From positions 1 to 50,596 of the forward strand of contig JAJRQT010000019.1 in NCBI GenBank assembly GCA_024280115.1: 50,596 bases of DNA. The letters are read 5' to 3'. This stretch comes from Bacteroidota bacterium (lineage in GTDB: Bacteria > Bacteroidota > Bacteroidia > Cytophagales > Cyclobacteriaceae). The notes under the pieces are model-generated. The model was not told the origin of the DNA and did not search any database. It worked only from the letters and a program-made list of their open reading frames with translations. The position numbers and the translations under genes are program-made. Position 1 is the first letter of the stretch. The number at the start of each line of letters is the position of its first letter. Positions 23,410-32,332 of the stretch are shown here, in pieces.

Positions 23410-25101
23410 CTACTTCCTCGGATCTATATAGGTTTTCCACAATTTCAAATTGACAAAATACTGATCTTCTGCAATTCTAAAATCATCCGGGTGAAGGCCA
23501 TTCAGATCCATAGTTTGTTCCTCCGTAGTTGGATAAATTAATTCAAATTTTCCAGGGGCTGTAGTCACTTTTATGGGCATTTTAAAATCCTTTACATCGG
23601 CCTTCCAGCTATAAGTAGCTTTTACTTCATCACCCTTTTTACTGAGCTTTACTAAAAAAATTGGCAGATTTTTATACCTGAAATATTGATCGAAAAAGTA
23701 ATATAAATCCATACCGACCTTTGCACTTATATAATCAAATACCTGTTGACCATCAATAGATTGATATCTGAATTCCTGGTTTAAGCCTCTTAAAATTTCC
23801 ATCCATAAAGCATCTTCGGCAATTACATGTCGCAATGTATTTAATACCAGTTGACCCTTATCGTACATGTCAGATGATCCTTCCATGTTTACATTAAAAG
23901 GGCCAATCATAGGCCTGTCATTTCTTATATTCTGCTTTTTACCATTGATGTATTTCATAGCTTGCGCATAGCCAAAAGCATGCTCCACATATAATCCCTC
24001 ACTATAAGCCCCGAAGCTCTCATGCACCCACATATCTGCCACATCATTTGTAGTAATGTTATTGCCCCACCATTCATGGGCTGTTTCGTGGAGGATGATA
24101 AAATCGAACATTATCCCAACCTCAGATGAACCTGTACCTTTATAACCATTTAAATATTGATTTCCATAGGCGACGGCAGTTTGATGCTCCATACCAAGGT
24201 GTGGACTTTGGATGAGTTTGTAACCATCCCGGATAAATGGATACGGACCAAAATATTTATGGAAAAATTCCATCATGGGTTTTACTTGTGCAAATTGCCT
24301 TTTTGCTTTCTCCAGTTCCTGGGGGATTACATAATAATCCAGTGTCAGGGTATCTACTGCTTCGTCCACATATATATCATCGAAATGTGCAAAATCCCCA
24401 ATGTTCACGGTCACATTGTAATTGTTGATGGGATAGCTGACAAACCAATCATATTTTGTCCAGCCATTTTTTAGTTTGGTTGTTGCTTTCAATCTGCCAT
24501 TGGAAATATTTTCCAACCCATTGGGAACTGTAACACTTATCAACAAGCTGTCAGGCTCATCTGATTGGTGGTCCTTATTTGGCCACCATAGACTCGCCCC
24601 GGTTCCCTGGCATGCTACACCAACCCAGGGATTGCCAATACTATCCTGGGTCCAGATAAATCCGCCATCCCAGGGAGGTCGTTTAGCGACAATTGGTTTT
24701 CCCCCGTATTCAATTTTTAATTGTTGAAATGTTCCAATATTCAGTTCTTTTGGCAGCTCAATAAATACAGCATTGAATTCTCTATTAAATTTTAGTTTCT
24801 TTTTCCCATTGAGCAGGATCTTCTCAATGTTCATATTTTCAAATAAATCTACCTGGAGCAATTTGGTGTTTTCCATCACTTCAAAATATATTGTATTGGA
24901 TCCTGAGACAGTTTTTGAAGCGGGATCTATTTTCACATCCAGGTGATAGTAGTGCACATCGTAGCAGGTCCTCGGTGGGGTGAGGTTTCCTCTCAACGAA
25001 TCCTTTTTTGTAAACACGGTCTGTTCTTTACCCAATTGTGCACGGATTTGAGTGGTGTTTATTATGCTAAATAAAATGAGTATTGAAGTTAAGATTCTCA
25101 T
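23410..25101 (-). CDS. M1 family metallopeptidase (aminopeptidase)
   Basis: A 563-aa secreted peptidase with signal peptide (MRILTSILILFSI, cleaved near RAQ). The catalytic zinc motif is HETAHEWWG (His338, Glu339, His342) with the third ligand Glu361 in WVHESFG. The exopeptidase GAMEN motif appears as GMEHQTAVAYG, with His in place of Asn. The N-terminal M1 saddle domain spans about 40-250. It should remove N-terminal residues from peptides outside the cytoplasm. It lacks the C-terminal ERAP1-like domain of long M1 enzymes, as do many Bacteroidota members. It is monocistronic. Confidence 0.92.
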   Translation of the reverse strand: MRILTSILILFSIINTTQIRAQLGKEQTVFTKKDSLRGNLTPPRTCYDVHYYHLDVKIDPASKTVSGSNTIYFEVMENTKLLQVDLFENMNIEKILLNGKKKLKFNREFNAVFIELPKELNIGTFQQLKIEYGGKPIVAKRPPWDGGFIWTQDSIGNPWVGVACQGTGASLWWPNKDHQSDEPDSLLISVTVPNGLENISNGRLKATTKLKNGWTKYDWFVSYPINNYNVTVNIGDFAHFDDIYVDEAVDTLTLDYYVIPQELEKAKRQFAQVKPMMEFFHKYFGPYPFIRDGYKLIQSPHLGMEHQTAVAYGNQYLNGYKGTGSSEVGIMFDFIILHETAHEWWGNNITTNDVADMWVHESFGAYSEGLYVEHAFGYAQAMKYINGKKQNIRNDRPMIGPFNVNMEGSSDMYDKGQLVLNTLRHVIAEDALWMEILRGLNQEFRYQSIDGQQVFDYISAKVGMDLYYFFDQYFRYKNLPIFLVKLSKKGDEVKATYSWKADVKDFKMPIKVTTAPGKFELIYPTTEEQTMDLNGLHPDDFRIAEDQYFVNLKLWKTYIDPRK

Positions 25102-25397
25102 ATAGAATTATTATTACTATTGTGGTTTAAAAATTATCACGAATATTTTGACCTTGTTTCTACCACATAAAAACGAATAGACAGAGTTTTAAAACTAGGT
25201 ACGAAGTTCCCTCATCCATCGATTGTCATCGTACTTTTTGAACGGTTTAAAGGTAATCAAAGTGAAATAATTAAAAAATGGGATGGTCCCAATTATTGAA
25301 CTACAGTAAGGCTTTAAATGTAAAGAGTTTGACAATTGATCTTCTTAACTTTTATTACCTTTTCGATTGGATATTAAATAATGGATCCACCACCAAC

Positions 25398-26075
25398 ATG
25401 AAAAATAGTCCATCTCTCCTTGTTCTGATTCTCATATTTGCCACATCATTTTCGTATGCTCATGTCAGAATTGATAGTCCAAAGGGAGGGGAGAGTTTTA
25501 AACCATTGACAGAAATTACAATTAATTGGACCGAACTCCAAAGTCATGATGAGAATAACTGGGACCTGTATTATTCGCTGGATGGAGGAGAAGTATGGGT
25601 GGAAATTGCCCTTGACGAAGCAGAGGCTTCACGGGAATATATTTGGAAAACTCCGCTTGCAGAGTCTTCTACTGCTAAAATCAAAGTTATACAGGACAAT
25701 AATTCAGGGACAGATTATGAGGATATCAGTAAAGTATTTACCATTTCCAGTACAGCTACCGGAGGTAATGACCCCAACATCATTACGGCTCTGGAAGATT
25801 TTACATACCCCATCAAAGACCTCCAACTAACCAATTTTCCTAATCCATTCACAATAGAGACTACAATTCAATTTTCTGTATTACGGAAAAGTCACGTAAC
25901 GTTGAATGTCTATAATATGCTGGGAAAAATAGTATTTTCAGGAGTTGATAAGACGTTTGATAAAGGGACATATGAAATTTCGTGGAAAAGCCATGATTTT
26001 CCCAGTGGTATTTATCTGTGTGATCTCAGGGCGGACAGTCAAAAAATCATCAATAAAATGGTCCTGAGATATTAA
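25398..26075 (+). CDS. secreted protein with Kre9/KNH-like domain and T9SS sorting domain
   Basis: About 225 aa. The ATG at 25398 gives a good signal peptide (MKNSPSLLVLILIFATSFSYA); the longer frame from 25278 only adds an unlikely leader. Residues about 25-115 (IDSPKGGESF, NWDLYYSLDGGEVWVEIA) form a Kre9/KNH-like beta-sandwich domain found in surface proteins. The C-terminal 80 residues (LTNFPNPFTIETTIQFSV, YNMLGKIV, GIYLCDLRA, KMVLRY) match a type A T9SS sorting domain. It is therefore probably exported by the type IX system and released or attached at the surface. Ligand or partner unknown. Confidence 0.85.
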   Translation: MKNSPSLLVLILIFATSFSYAHVRIDSPKGGESFKPLTEITINWTELQSHDENNWDLYYSLDGGEVWVEIALDEAEASREYIWKTPLAESSTAKIKVIQDNNSGTDYEDISKVFTISSTATGGNDPNIITALEDFTYPIKDLQLTNFPNPFTIETTIQFSVLRKSHVTLNVYNMLGKIVFSGVDKTFDKGTYEISWKSHDFPSGIYLCDLRADSQKIINKMVLRY

Positions 26076-26143
26076 GATCATATTGCACCTCTTCATCTGG
26101 AGAACAGTCATAATAAACAATCATTTCCTTTATCAATTATACC

Positions 26144-26953
26144 TCACGGCAGGATCACGGTAGTATCCGTAACCACCGTTGATACGGCAAAATATCCAAT
26201 AGCACCTTCGCTGAGATTGGTGAGCACATTGCCTTTTTGAACATCAAAAATACTCCCCCGCCATTCTGTCTCTGAAAGAAATGTGCGATAAAATGCCTGT
26301 TGGTCTTCGGACATAGAATACTTTCTTCTTAGAACGACCGATCCTGCAGGAAACAAGATACGTTCTTTGTCAGGTTTGAAAAGCTGATTTACATCAATTG
26401 ATTCCAGCGTATAGTGCCAGGTCTTCGCCAATGTTTCTGTTTCTGGCAGATCCTTGTATCCTTGTAGGTGCCCCCAACCGATCCAATATTCTTTTTTCGA
26501 TGGCTCGTTGCTGTCCTGGTAGTTTAGTTCATAAAACTCATTTTCTTCATCGACCATTCGATAGTCCAACGGTTTTAGTGGTGTTACAGGAACCATCCGT
26601 GTAGCGGCAGTATATTCCTTACCATTATAATTGATATATAATTGATAGGTCTTTCCTACTACAGCTTGTACGGTGTCAGAATAATACATCCCTGAGCCGG
26701 CTGGAAATTCTGTAAATAATGTCACCGTTCCTTCGGTGCCTACTGCCACAGTAGCTCCTGAAACCGGCTTGGGTTTTTCATTGATGCCTTCTATAGTTCC
26801 GGAAAGTCGTACGACGTGGCTTTTAAGCTCATTAGTGATTTGCGCCTCTACAACTATCAGATCCGTAGGTTTTGTATTCAAATCCCAACTGGTTGGTTCC
26901 TCACAAGCCAATAACACTAACAGCCAGGTGATATGTATCCATCTTTTTCTCAT
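26144..26953 (-). CDS. DUF4249 family lipoprotein
   Basis: A 269-aa predicted lipoprotein with lipobox LVLLAC after a short signal, followed by a DUF4249 core (DLIVVEAQITNELKSHVVRLSG, YYSDTVQAVVGKTYQLYI). It is shorter and more divergent than the two DUF4249 copies at 5442-7735. It overlaps the upstream receptor by 4 nt (ATGA), showing translational coupling. By context it is the lipoprotein partner of that receptor and the last gene of the sigma-FecR-receptor locus. Confidence 0.85.
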   Translation of the reverse strand: MRKRWIHITWLLVLLACEEPTSWDLNTKPTDLIVVEAQITNELKSHVVRLSGTIEGINEKPKPVSGATVAVGTEGTVTLFTEFPAGSGMYYSDTVQAVVGKTYQLYINYNGKEYTAATRMVPVTPLKPLDYRMVDEENEFYELNYQDSNEPSKKEYWIGWGHLQGYKDLPETETLAKTWHYTLESIDVNQLFKPDKERILFPAGSVVLRRKYSMSEDQQAFYRTFLSETEWRGSIFDVQKGNVLTNLSEGAIGYFAVSTVVTDTTVILP

Positions 26954-29604
26954 AGTTTGAAATTGTAACTGATGGAAGGAATGAAATTGTAAATATAGGT
27001 GTAGCTCGGTGTCAGAACGGGAGGAGGAAATACATTACCCGGAACTACTAAATCGCCATTGCCATTGGTAGTTTTATTGAAATTCAGATATACTGGATTT
27101 TGCTGACCGTAAACATTATATATGGAAAAATTGAGATAATGCCTGAATCGGCTTCCTGGTTTGTTTAAATGGAAATTAATTGATAAATCGAGTCGATGAT
27201 AATCCGGCAAACGATCATTTCCACGTTTATCGTAAATGGGAACTTTTTGCGATTCAAATTGATAAAACCCAACGGGTGTGGTGATGCTTGCTCCCGTATT
27301 GTAAATCCAGTTTACGCTAATATCCCATTTCCTCCCTAACTTCTGCGAAAGAAATAATGAAATTTCATGGGGTCGGTCAAAATAGGTAGGGTATTGCTCG
27401 CCATTGTTTATTCCAATAGTTTTTCGAAAAGCTCGTGAATAGGCATAGCCTATCCATCCGGTCAGTTTTCCTTGCTTCTTTTTGAGTTGTATTTCTCCTC
27501 CATATGATTTCCCCTTGCCAAATCTCAACTCTCCTTCAATCAATGGATTCAGGATCATCGAAGCATGGTTGGTATAATCGATTTGGTTGTCCATCCATTT
27601 ATAATACGCTTCTCCACTTAGTTCAAGACTCTTTTCCGGCCATTTTACAAATAACCCACCGCCTATTTGATCAGCTTTCTGAGGTTTAATATTCAAAGAA
27701 CTGGGGAGCCATACTTCAAAATTGGTGAACGGACTGATGCTATTTGTGATCAAATGCACATTTTGGATGGAACGTGTATAAAACGCTTTAGCAGAAATTT
27801 TTTGAGATATTTGATAGGCTAAACCGAGCCTTGGCGCCAGCTCAACATAGGTATTATAGATTTCCGCCCCTGAAAACTCTTTGGCTTCAACCGGATTGTA
27901 GTTTTCATCATAAATATATTCAGTGGTCGGACCGAAATTCTGCCATACAGAAAGTCTCAATCCATATTTTACAGAAATCTTTTCCAGGAATTGTTGCTCA
28001 TTGCCTGCATACAATACGATCTCATTGGTGTTTTTCTTTGGTACAATCGGTACGCCCTCAGGAAGTACTCCATTACCCGGTTCATAATTTCCAGGATTAA
28101 ATCCATGAAAGCTGATCTTAGCTCCAAAATACAGGTTATTTTCAGGGTTTATAAAATAGCTGAAATCGGTTTTCAGGCTCACATTGGCAATGCTGGAATG
28201 CCAGCGATCATTTTTGGGAACGGAGGTGATTAAATAGTAATTGTACCATGAAGAATAAAGGGTGGTATTGGAAAATAATTTGCTGTTAAAGATATGATTC
28301 CACCGTAATGTACCTGCAAAATTTCCCCACTGAATCCCAGATTTTCCTATATCTTCGAAGTTGTCCAGACCTGAATAAAAAGAGAAGTACAGTCGGTTAT
28401 TTTTATTGATGGCGACGTTGAATTTGGCATTAAAATCATAAAAGCCAATTTTGGAATTGCTTCCGGCAATCCGCTTTGTAAACCAATTGAGATTGGAAAA
28501 TCGTCCGGAAATAAAGAAAGAGCTAAGATTTTTTTTCAATGGACCTTCTACCGCCAATCGGGTAGCTGCCATGCCCAGGCTACCGGAAAAGCCAAATTTT
28601 TTCAAATTCCCTTCATTAGTTTTTATTTCCATCAATGATGACAAACGGCCACCCTGCTGCACAGGTAAGTCTCCTTTATAAATTTTAATATCCTTTACCG
28701 CATCTGGAGTAATGGTAGAAAATAACCCTAGTACATGGGAAGGATTATAAATGGGTGCCTCATCCAGCAGGATCAGATTTTGATCACGGTCCCCTCCCCG
28801 AACATGAAAAAAGGTAGAACCATCTGCAAACAATTTTATCCCCGGGACAGATTGCAATGATTTTATCACGTCCATCTCTCCCATGAGTGCCGGCATCTGA
28901 GACACTGAAGTAGGTTTTAGTTCAGTGTGGCCCTTTTGCACATTTTCGATGAATGGAATGGATTTACTGGCATCAATCACGATCTCCTTGAGCAATTCGG
29001 TATCCTCTTCCAATACAATATTTAGCTCAGTGTTTTTATACAGTCTAATTTCCTTTTGAATGTGTTTATAACCAATAAAAGAATAGGTTAGTTGATAGGT
29101 TCCTTCTGGAATGGTGATGGAATAAAATCCATAGGCATTGGTGATTGAGCCGGATTTCAGTTCGTCGATAAAAATAGTAGCACCAATCAGTGACTCCCCG
29201 GAGCTCAGTTCCCGGATATTGCCACTAATGGTGTAATCTGATTTTTTTCTGATAGTATCAGTTTTTGGATGATCTTCAACTATCGCTTCCTTTGCCCTCC
29301 TTAAGACCACCTGCTTTTCTACCTGGACAAATTCTATTCCCAATGGGGAAAGTATCTCCATCAATATCTGCGATATGGATTTATTGTTGGCCTTATACGT
29401 AATTCTTTCCTGAACCGGAACAATCTTCCTGCTGTATGAAAACTTGATCCTTCCTTTCTTTTCTATCTGCTTCAATACTTTACCAAGCTTTTCAGATTTC
29501 AAAACCAGACTGATTTTATTGTCGAGTGGTAAAGACTGAGAAAAAACATGAAAATTCCATGAAAATACAAGTAAAAAAAATAGAAGGGTCAATAACCTTT
29601 TCAT
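26950..29604 (-). CDS. TonB-dependent receptor with STN signalling domain
   Basis: An 884-aa receptor with signal peptide (1-22), STN domain (about 25-108, VLKQIEKKGRIKFSYSRKIV), CarboxypepD_reg-like domain (about 125-210, GNIRELSSGESLIGATIFID), plug (about 225-335, FFHVRGGDRDQNLILLDEAP) and beta-barrel ending SYNFKL. The STN domain would signal ligand binding to the FecR protein encoded 183 nt upstream, which controls the ECF sigma factor. The domain order matches the receptor at 7735-10509, but this locus has its own regulators. Ligand unknown. Confidence 0.93.
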   Translation of the reverse strand: MKRLLTLLFFLLVFSWNFHVFSQSLPLDNKISLVLKSEKLGKVLKQIEKKGRIKFSYSRKIVPVQERITYKANNKSISQILMEILSPLGIEFVQVEKQVVLRRAKEAIVEDHPKTDTIRKKSDYTISGNIRELSSGESLIGATIFIDELKSGSITNAYGFYSITIPEGTYQLTYSFIGYKHIQKEIRLYKNTELNIVLEEDTELLKEIVIDASKSIPFIENVQKGHTELKPTSVSQMPALMGEMDVIKSLQSVPGIKLFADGSTFFHVRGGDRDQNLILLDEAPIYNPSHVLGLFSTITPDAVKDIKIYKGDLPVQQGGRLSSLMEIKTNEGNLKKFGFSGSLGMAATRLAVEGPLKKNLSSFFISGRFSNLNWFTKRIAGSNSKIGFYDFNAKFNVAINKNNRLYFSFYSGLDNFEDIGKSGIQWGNFAGTLRWNHIFNSKLFSNTTLYSSWYNYYLITSVPKNDRWHSSIANVSLKTDFSYFINPENNLYFGAKISFHGFNPGNYEPGNGVLPEGVPIVPKKNTNEIVLYAGNEQQFLEKISVKYGLRLSVWQNFGPTTEYIYDENYNPVEAKEFSGAEIYNTYVELAPRLGLAYQISQKISAKAFYTRSIQNVHLITNSISPFTNFEVWLPSSLNIKPQKADQIGGGLFVKWPEKSLELSGEAYYKWMDNQIDYTNHASMILNPLIEGELRFGKGKSYGGEIQLKKKQGKLTGWIGYAYSRAFRKTIGINNGEQYPTYFDRPHEISLFLSQKLGRKWDISVNWIYNTGASITTPVGFYQFESQKVPIYDKRGNDRLPDYHRLDLSINFHLNKPGSRFRHYLNFSIYNVYGQQNPVYLNFNKTTNGNGDLVVPGNVFPPPVLTPSYTYIYNFIPSISYNFKL

Positions 29605-29787
29605 ACACAGCGGGAATCTACTTTCATTGTTGAGAAAATGCTTAAATGAAAAAATGATATTTATAGTTCATAAGGATAATTTTTTAGCCTTTCTCATTTT
29701 TTTCAATCTCTTATCAATTTTTTTCTACAATCTTTATCCAACCTACGCTAAAGCTTCGACTGGCAAGCATTCTATCATTGAAGCATT

Positions 29788-30792
29788 TTAACATCCTTCC
29801 CCGGAAATTTCAATACTATCTCTCTTTCGCTCAATTTTCAAATCTAGGGTGGATTCCAGCACATTCAATATAGATTCCAGTGACTGGTTGTCAAAAGTGG
29901 TGGTCACAGGACAATTACTTAGCTGACTACCCACCAGTTTCAGATCGCTTTTATATATTTCATTGATGATGCGCACCACATCTGGCATCGGTGTATCTTC
30001 GAATATAATCTGTTTGGTTTTCCATGCATTGAAATTGATATTGTCATTGATGGATGCCTCAATTTTTGTTGTCAACTTATAAAATATTGCTTTCTGCCCT
30101 TTTACCAGTATCACTCTTTCATCAGGGTTTTCAGGCAGATAAACCGCAACTTTTCCGGAAGAAACGGTCACTTCGATCTCGTTTTGGTTTTCAAAGGCCT
30201 TCACATTGAATGATGTCCCCAATACCTCAACACGGATTTCTCCTGCTTTTATAATAAATGGGCGATCCGGATCTTTAGCTATTTCAAAAAAGGCTTCTCC
30301 ATTCAACGCCACCAATCTTTTGTCCTTTTCAAATTTTTTTGGATAAGTTAATTTTGAATTTGAATTAACAGTTATTTTTGATCCTTCAGAAAGTTGCACT
30401 TCCTGAACTTGAGCTTCTGCCACTAATTGTTCCTGTGCAAAATTGTTGAGATGATAATATACGGCAAATGCGGCCACAATCATTAAAAGTACTACCGCAG
30501 CATATTTATATACATTCCCGAAAAGAGCTCTTTCTGTAGTTCCAGAGGTTTCAGCTTCAAAGTCAACCGCTTTTTCCAGCCGGTCCCATTCCACATCCAG
30601 GTCCCTGGAGGTCTTCCCATTCACACGATCCATTTCGTCCCAGGTCGCCTGATAGCTGTCGAAAATTTGCTGATGCGACTCGCGTTCCTTTAACCAGCTT
30701 TCCAGCTTCTGATTTTCTTCAGCAGAAATTTCATCACTCAGTTTTTTTGTGATAAAATTTAGAAATTCGATATGTTCGGATTTGGGGTTCAT
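29788..30792 (-). CDS. FecR family anti-sigma factor (DUF4974)
   Basis: A 334-aa inner-membrane regulator. The cytoplasmic N-terminal region (about 1-90) binds the sigma factor, a single membrane helix follows (about 92-112, AAVVLLMIVAAFAVYY), then a periplasmic FecR domain (about 120-220, GEAFFEIAKDPDRPFII, VLGTSFNVKAF) and a C-terminal DUF4974 domain (about 260-330). In such systems FecR receives the signal from the receptor STN domain and releases the sigma factor. Its natural neighbour, the ECF sigma gene, is 708 nt away because two four-helix-bundle cassettes lie between them. Confidence 0.93.
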   Translation of the reverse strand: MNPKSEHIEFLNFITKKLSDEISAEENQKLESWLKERESHQQIFDSYQATWDEMDRVNGKTSRDLDVEWDRLEKAVDFEAETSGTTERALFGNVYKYAAVVLLMIVAAFAVYYHLNNFAQEQLVAEAQVQEVQLSEGSKITVNSNSKLTYPKKFEKDKRLVALNGEAFFEIAKDPDRPFIIKAGEIRVEVLGTSFNVKAFENQNEIEVTVSSGKVAVYLPENPDERVILVKGQKAIFYKLTTKIEASINDNINFNAWKTKQIIFEDTPMPDVVRIINEIYKSDLKLVGSQLSNCPVTTTFDNQSLESILNVLESTLDLKIERKRDSIEISGEGC

Positions 30793-30813
30793 TTTATTTT
30801 GTCCACTTGTTTT

Positions 30814-30951
30814 TTAAGTGGCAGTTGGCAGTGATAGTGTGTAATTTCTTACTTTTAGAAATGCTTTGGATAGAGTTAATATTTCCATAGCTATTTCATG
30901 TGCCAATTGATACGCATTCGAATCCTTAAATCTCCAACTACTTAAATTCAT
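30814..30951 (-). pseudogene. truncated four-helix-bundle (S23/IVP-like) gene copy
   Basis: The 45-codon frame starts MNLSSWRFKDSNAYQLAHE and clearly resembles the start of the full-length copy just upstream (MNGSSRGFKDLKVYQLAYE). Similarity stops at about residue 30, and the frame ends in codons supplied by the GGCAGT-type terminal repeat (SLPTAT, TAA). About 80 residues of the fold are missing, so it should be nonfunctional. The sequence before both starts is also related (GGAG-AGTAA-TTTTAAT), so the unit was duplicated with its leader. Confidence 0.75.
30815..30835. repeat. GGCAGT-type repeat, fecR-side end of the cassette
   Basis: The plus strand reads TAAGTGGCAGTTGGCAGTGA. It is inverted relative to the related sequences at 30981-31002 and 31423-31453, so it forms terminal inverted repeats around the truncated copy and around the cassette pair. 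Confidence 0.65.
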
Positions 30952-30980
30952 AATATTAAAAATTACTACTCCTTTTTTTA

Positions 30981-31002
30981 TTGCCACTGCTACTGCCACT
31001 TA
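30981..31002. repeat. GGCAGT-type repeat between the two four-helix-bundle copies
   Basis: The minus strand reads TAAGTGGCAGTAGCAGTGGC, inverted relative to the repeat at 30815-30835. It starts at the stop codon of the full-length gene and leads into the leader of the truncated copy. Confidence 0.65.
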
Positions 31003-31383
31003 TGACTTTGGTACAAATTTCTCAGGATGATTTATCATACTCCCCAGCATTCTACCAACTTCATCATATTTATTCGTCAATTCAACATTTATTTTTTCAT
31101 TAATGTAATTACAATCTTTTGCAAAATCCAACCATACACAAGTTTCACTTGCCTCACCATCTGCATCAGTCATCTTACTTGTGAAATGCTTAGGATAAAT
31201 ACGTTTTCTGTATCCTTCGGCAATATTTGAACAAACAGATCTTGATGACCTTCTTATTTGATCAGTAAGAGAATATCTTTCCTCTTTTGGGAAGTTTTTA
31301 GATACATTGAATATTTCCATAGCAAGTTCATATGCTAATTGATAAACTTTCAAATCTTTAAACCCCCGACTACTACCATTCAT
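31000..31383 (-). CDS. four-helix-bundle protein (23S rRNA IVP / S23 family)
   Basis: A 127-aa protein of the four-helix-bundle family (S23 / 23S rRNA intervening-sequence proteins, related to Avd of diversity-generating retroelements). Characteristic sequence includes FKDLKVYQLAYELAMEIF, SLTDQIRRSSRSVCSNIAEGYRK and the C-terminal helix VGRMLGSMINHPE. These proteins are small, basic and of unclear function, possibly nucleic acid binding. It lies between an ECF sigma gene and its fecR, an unexpected place. GGCAGT-type repeats border it on both sides. Confidence 0.9.
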   Translation of the reverse strand: MNGSSRGFKDLKVYQLAYELAMEIFNVSKNFPKEERYSLTDQIRRSSRSVCSNIAEGYRKRIYPKHFTSKMTDADGEASETCVWLDFAKDCNYINEKINVELTNKYDEVGRMLGSMINHPEKFVPKS

Positions 31384-31422
31384 ATTATTAAAATTTACTG
31401 CTCCTATTTATTTTCAACTACT

Positions 31423-31453
31423 CCTACTGACCACTGCCACTGCCAACTGCTAC
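31423..31453. repeat. GGCAGT-type repeat, sigma-side end of the cassette
   Basis: The plus strand contains CCACTGCCACTGCCAACTGC; its complement, GCAGTTGGCAGTGGCAGTGG, matches the repeat at 30815-30835 in inverted orientation. It forms the outer boundary of the full-length copy, about 50 nt from the sigma gene. Confidence 0.65.
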
Positions 31454-31500
31454 TTTCTCATTTCTATCACACATCAACATCCATTTACCCTTACTCATTC

Positions 31501-32043
31501 TTATAAATTTTGTAAAAAGAAAAATATCAATACCAATATCATATCAGACAGCTTTTCTCTAAGTGTTTTCAATGCCCTTGACATTTGAGTTTCTACGGTC
31601 TTTATAGAAATATTTAACTTTTCAGCTATCTCACGGTACTTTAATCCATCAAAGCGGTTCATCAAAAATATTTCACGGCATTTATCAGGCAGCGCATCCA
31701 ATGCACGGTTGATCCTGCCTTCTGCTTCTGATGATTCCAGGTGGTCTCTTGACTCGATATATTTTCCGAGTTCAGCTTCACTTTGAGGTGTATTGAATTG
31801 AACCAGTTTTTTATGATCGCGGATATAGTTCAGACTTCGGTTATAAACGCCCTGGAAAAGATACGATTTAAGAGAGGTATTCAAATCGACTTCATTTCGC
31901 TTGTTCCAGAGATTTATAAATACATTGTGAACGATGTCCTTGGCTTCGTCAATATCCCGCACATATTTTTGAGCAAAGGAGCATAGTGGGGCAAAGTAGC
32001 TTCTGAACAAATCTTCAAAAGTTCCCTTATCGAGAGTTTCCAT
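31501..32043 (-). CDS. ECF RNA polymerase sigma factor (FecI-like, Bacteroidota expansion family)
   Basis: About 180 aa from the ATG at 32043 (METLDKGTFEDLF); the longer frame from 32106 adds 21 unlikely residues. Region 2 (FAQKYVRDIDEAKDIVHNVFINLW) and region 4 (LPDKCREIFLMNRFDGLKYREIAEKLN, SIKTVETQMSRALKTL) are clear. With FecR (29788) and the STN receptor (26950) it makes a surface-signalling circuit that should activate the receptor operon. The C-terminal hydrophobic tail (ILVLIFFFLQNL) is common in these factors. Confidence 0.93.
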   Translation of the reverse strand: METLDKGTFEDLFRSYFAPLCSFAQKYVRDIDEAKDIVHNVFINLWNKRNEVDLNTSLKSYLFQGVYNRSLNYIRDHKKLVQFNTPQSEAELGKYIESRDHLESSEAEGRINRALDALPDKCREIFLMNRFDGLKYREIAEKLNISIKTVETQMSRALKTLREKLSDMILVLIFFFLQNL

Positions 32044-32332
32044 AGAGTCTGTCGGCTTTTTACCCAATTTTATTGAATTCTGATGGATAGGTATTAGAAA
32101 ATTCAAAGCACAAATATCAAATATTATTCATTGTCAGGTAGTTAAAAAAACAGGAAATAGTTACGTTGGAGAGGAAAGAGCGTTTCATTTATAAAAAAAG
32201 ACTGTCGGTACGAATTGCAATGCGCCCGACTTAAAATTATCTGTCTATCTATTCTTTATTGCTACTTGTAATTACATTATTTCGTATTATGCAATTTGAT
32301 ATTTATTAGAGTCGAATCTTATTTAGAACATC

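Noticed and set aside
20238..25303. A 15-nt identical stretch (TCCCAATTATTGAAC) at about 20238 and 25288
   Set aside because: One match of this length is expected by chance in an AT-rich 50-kb window, and the flanks do not align.
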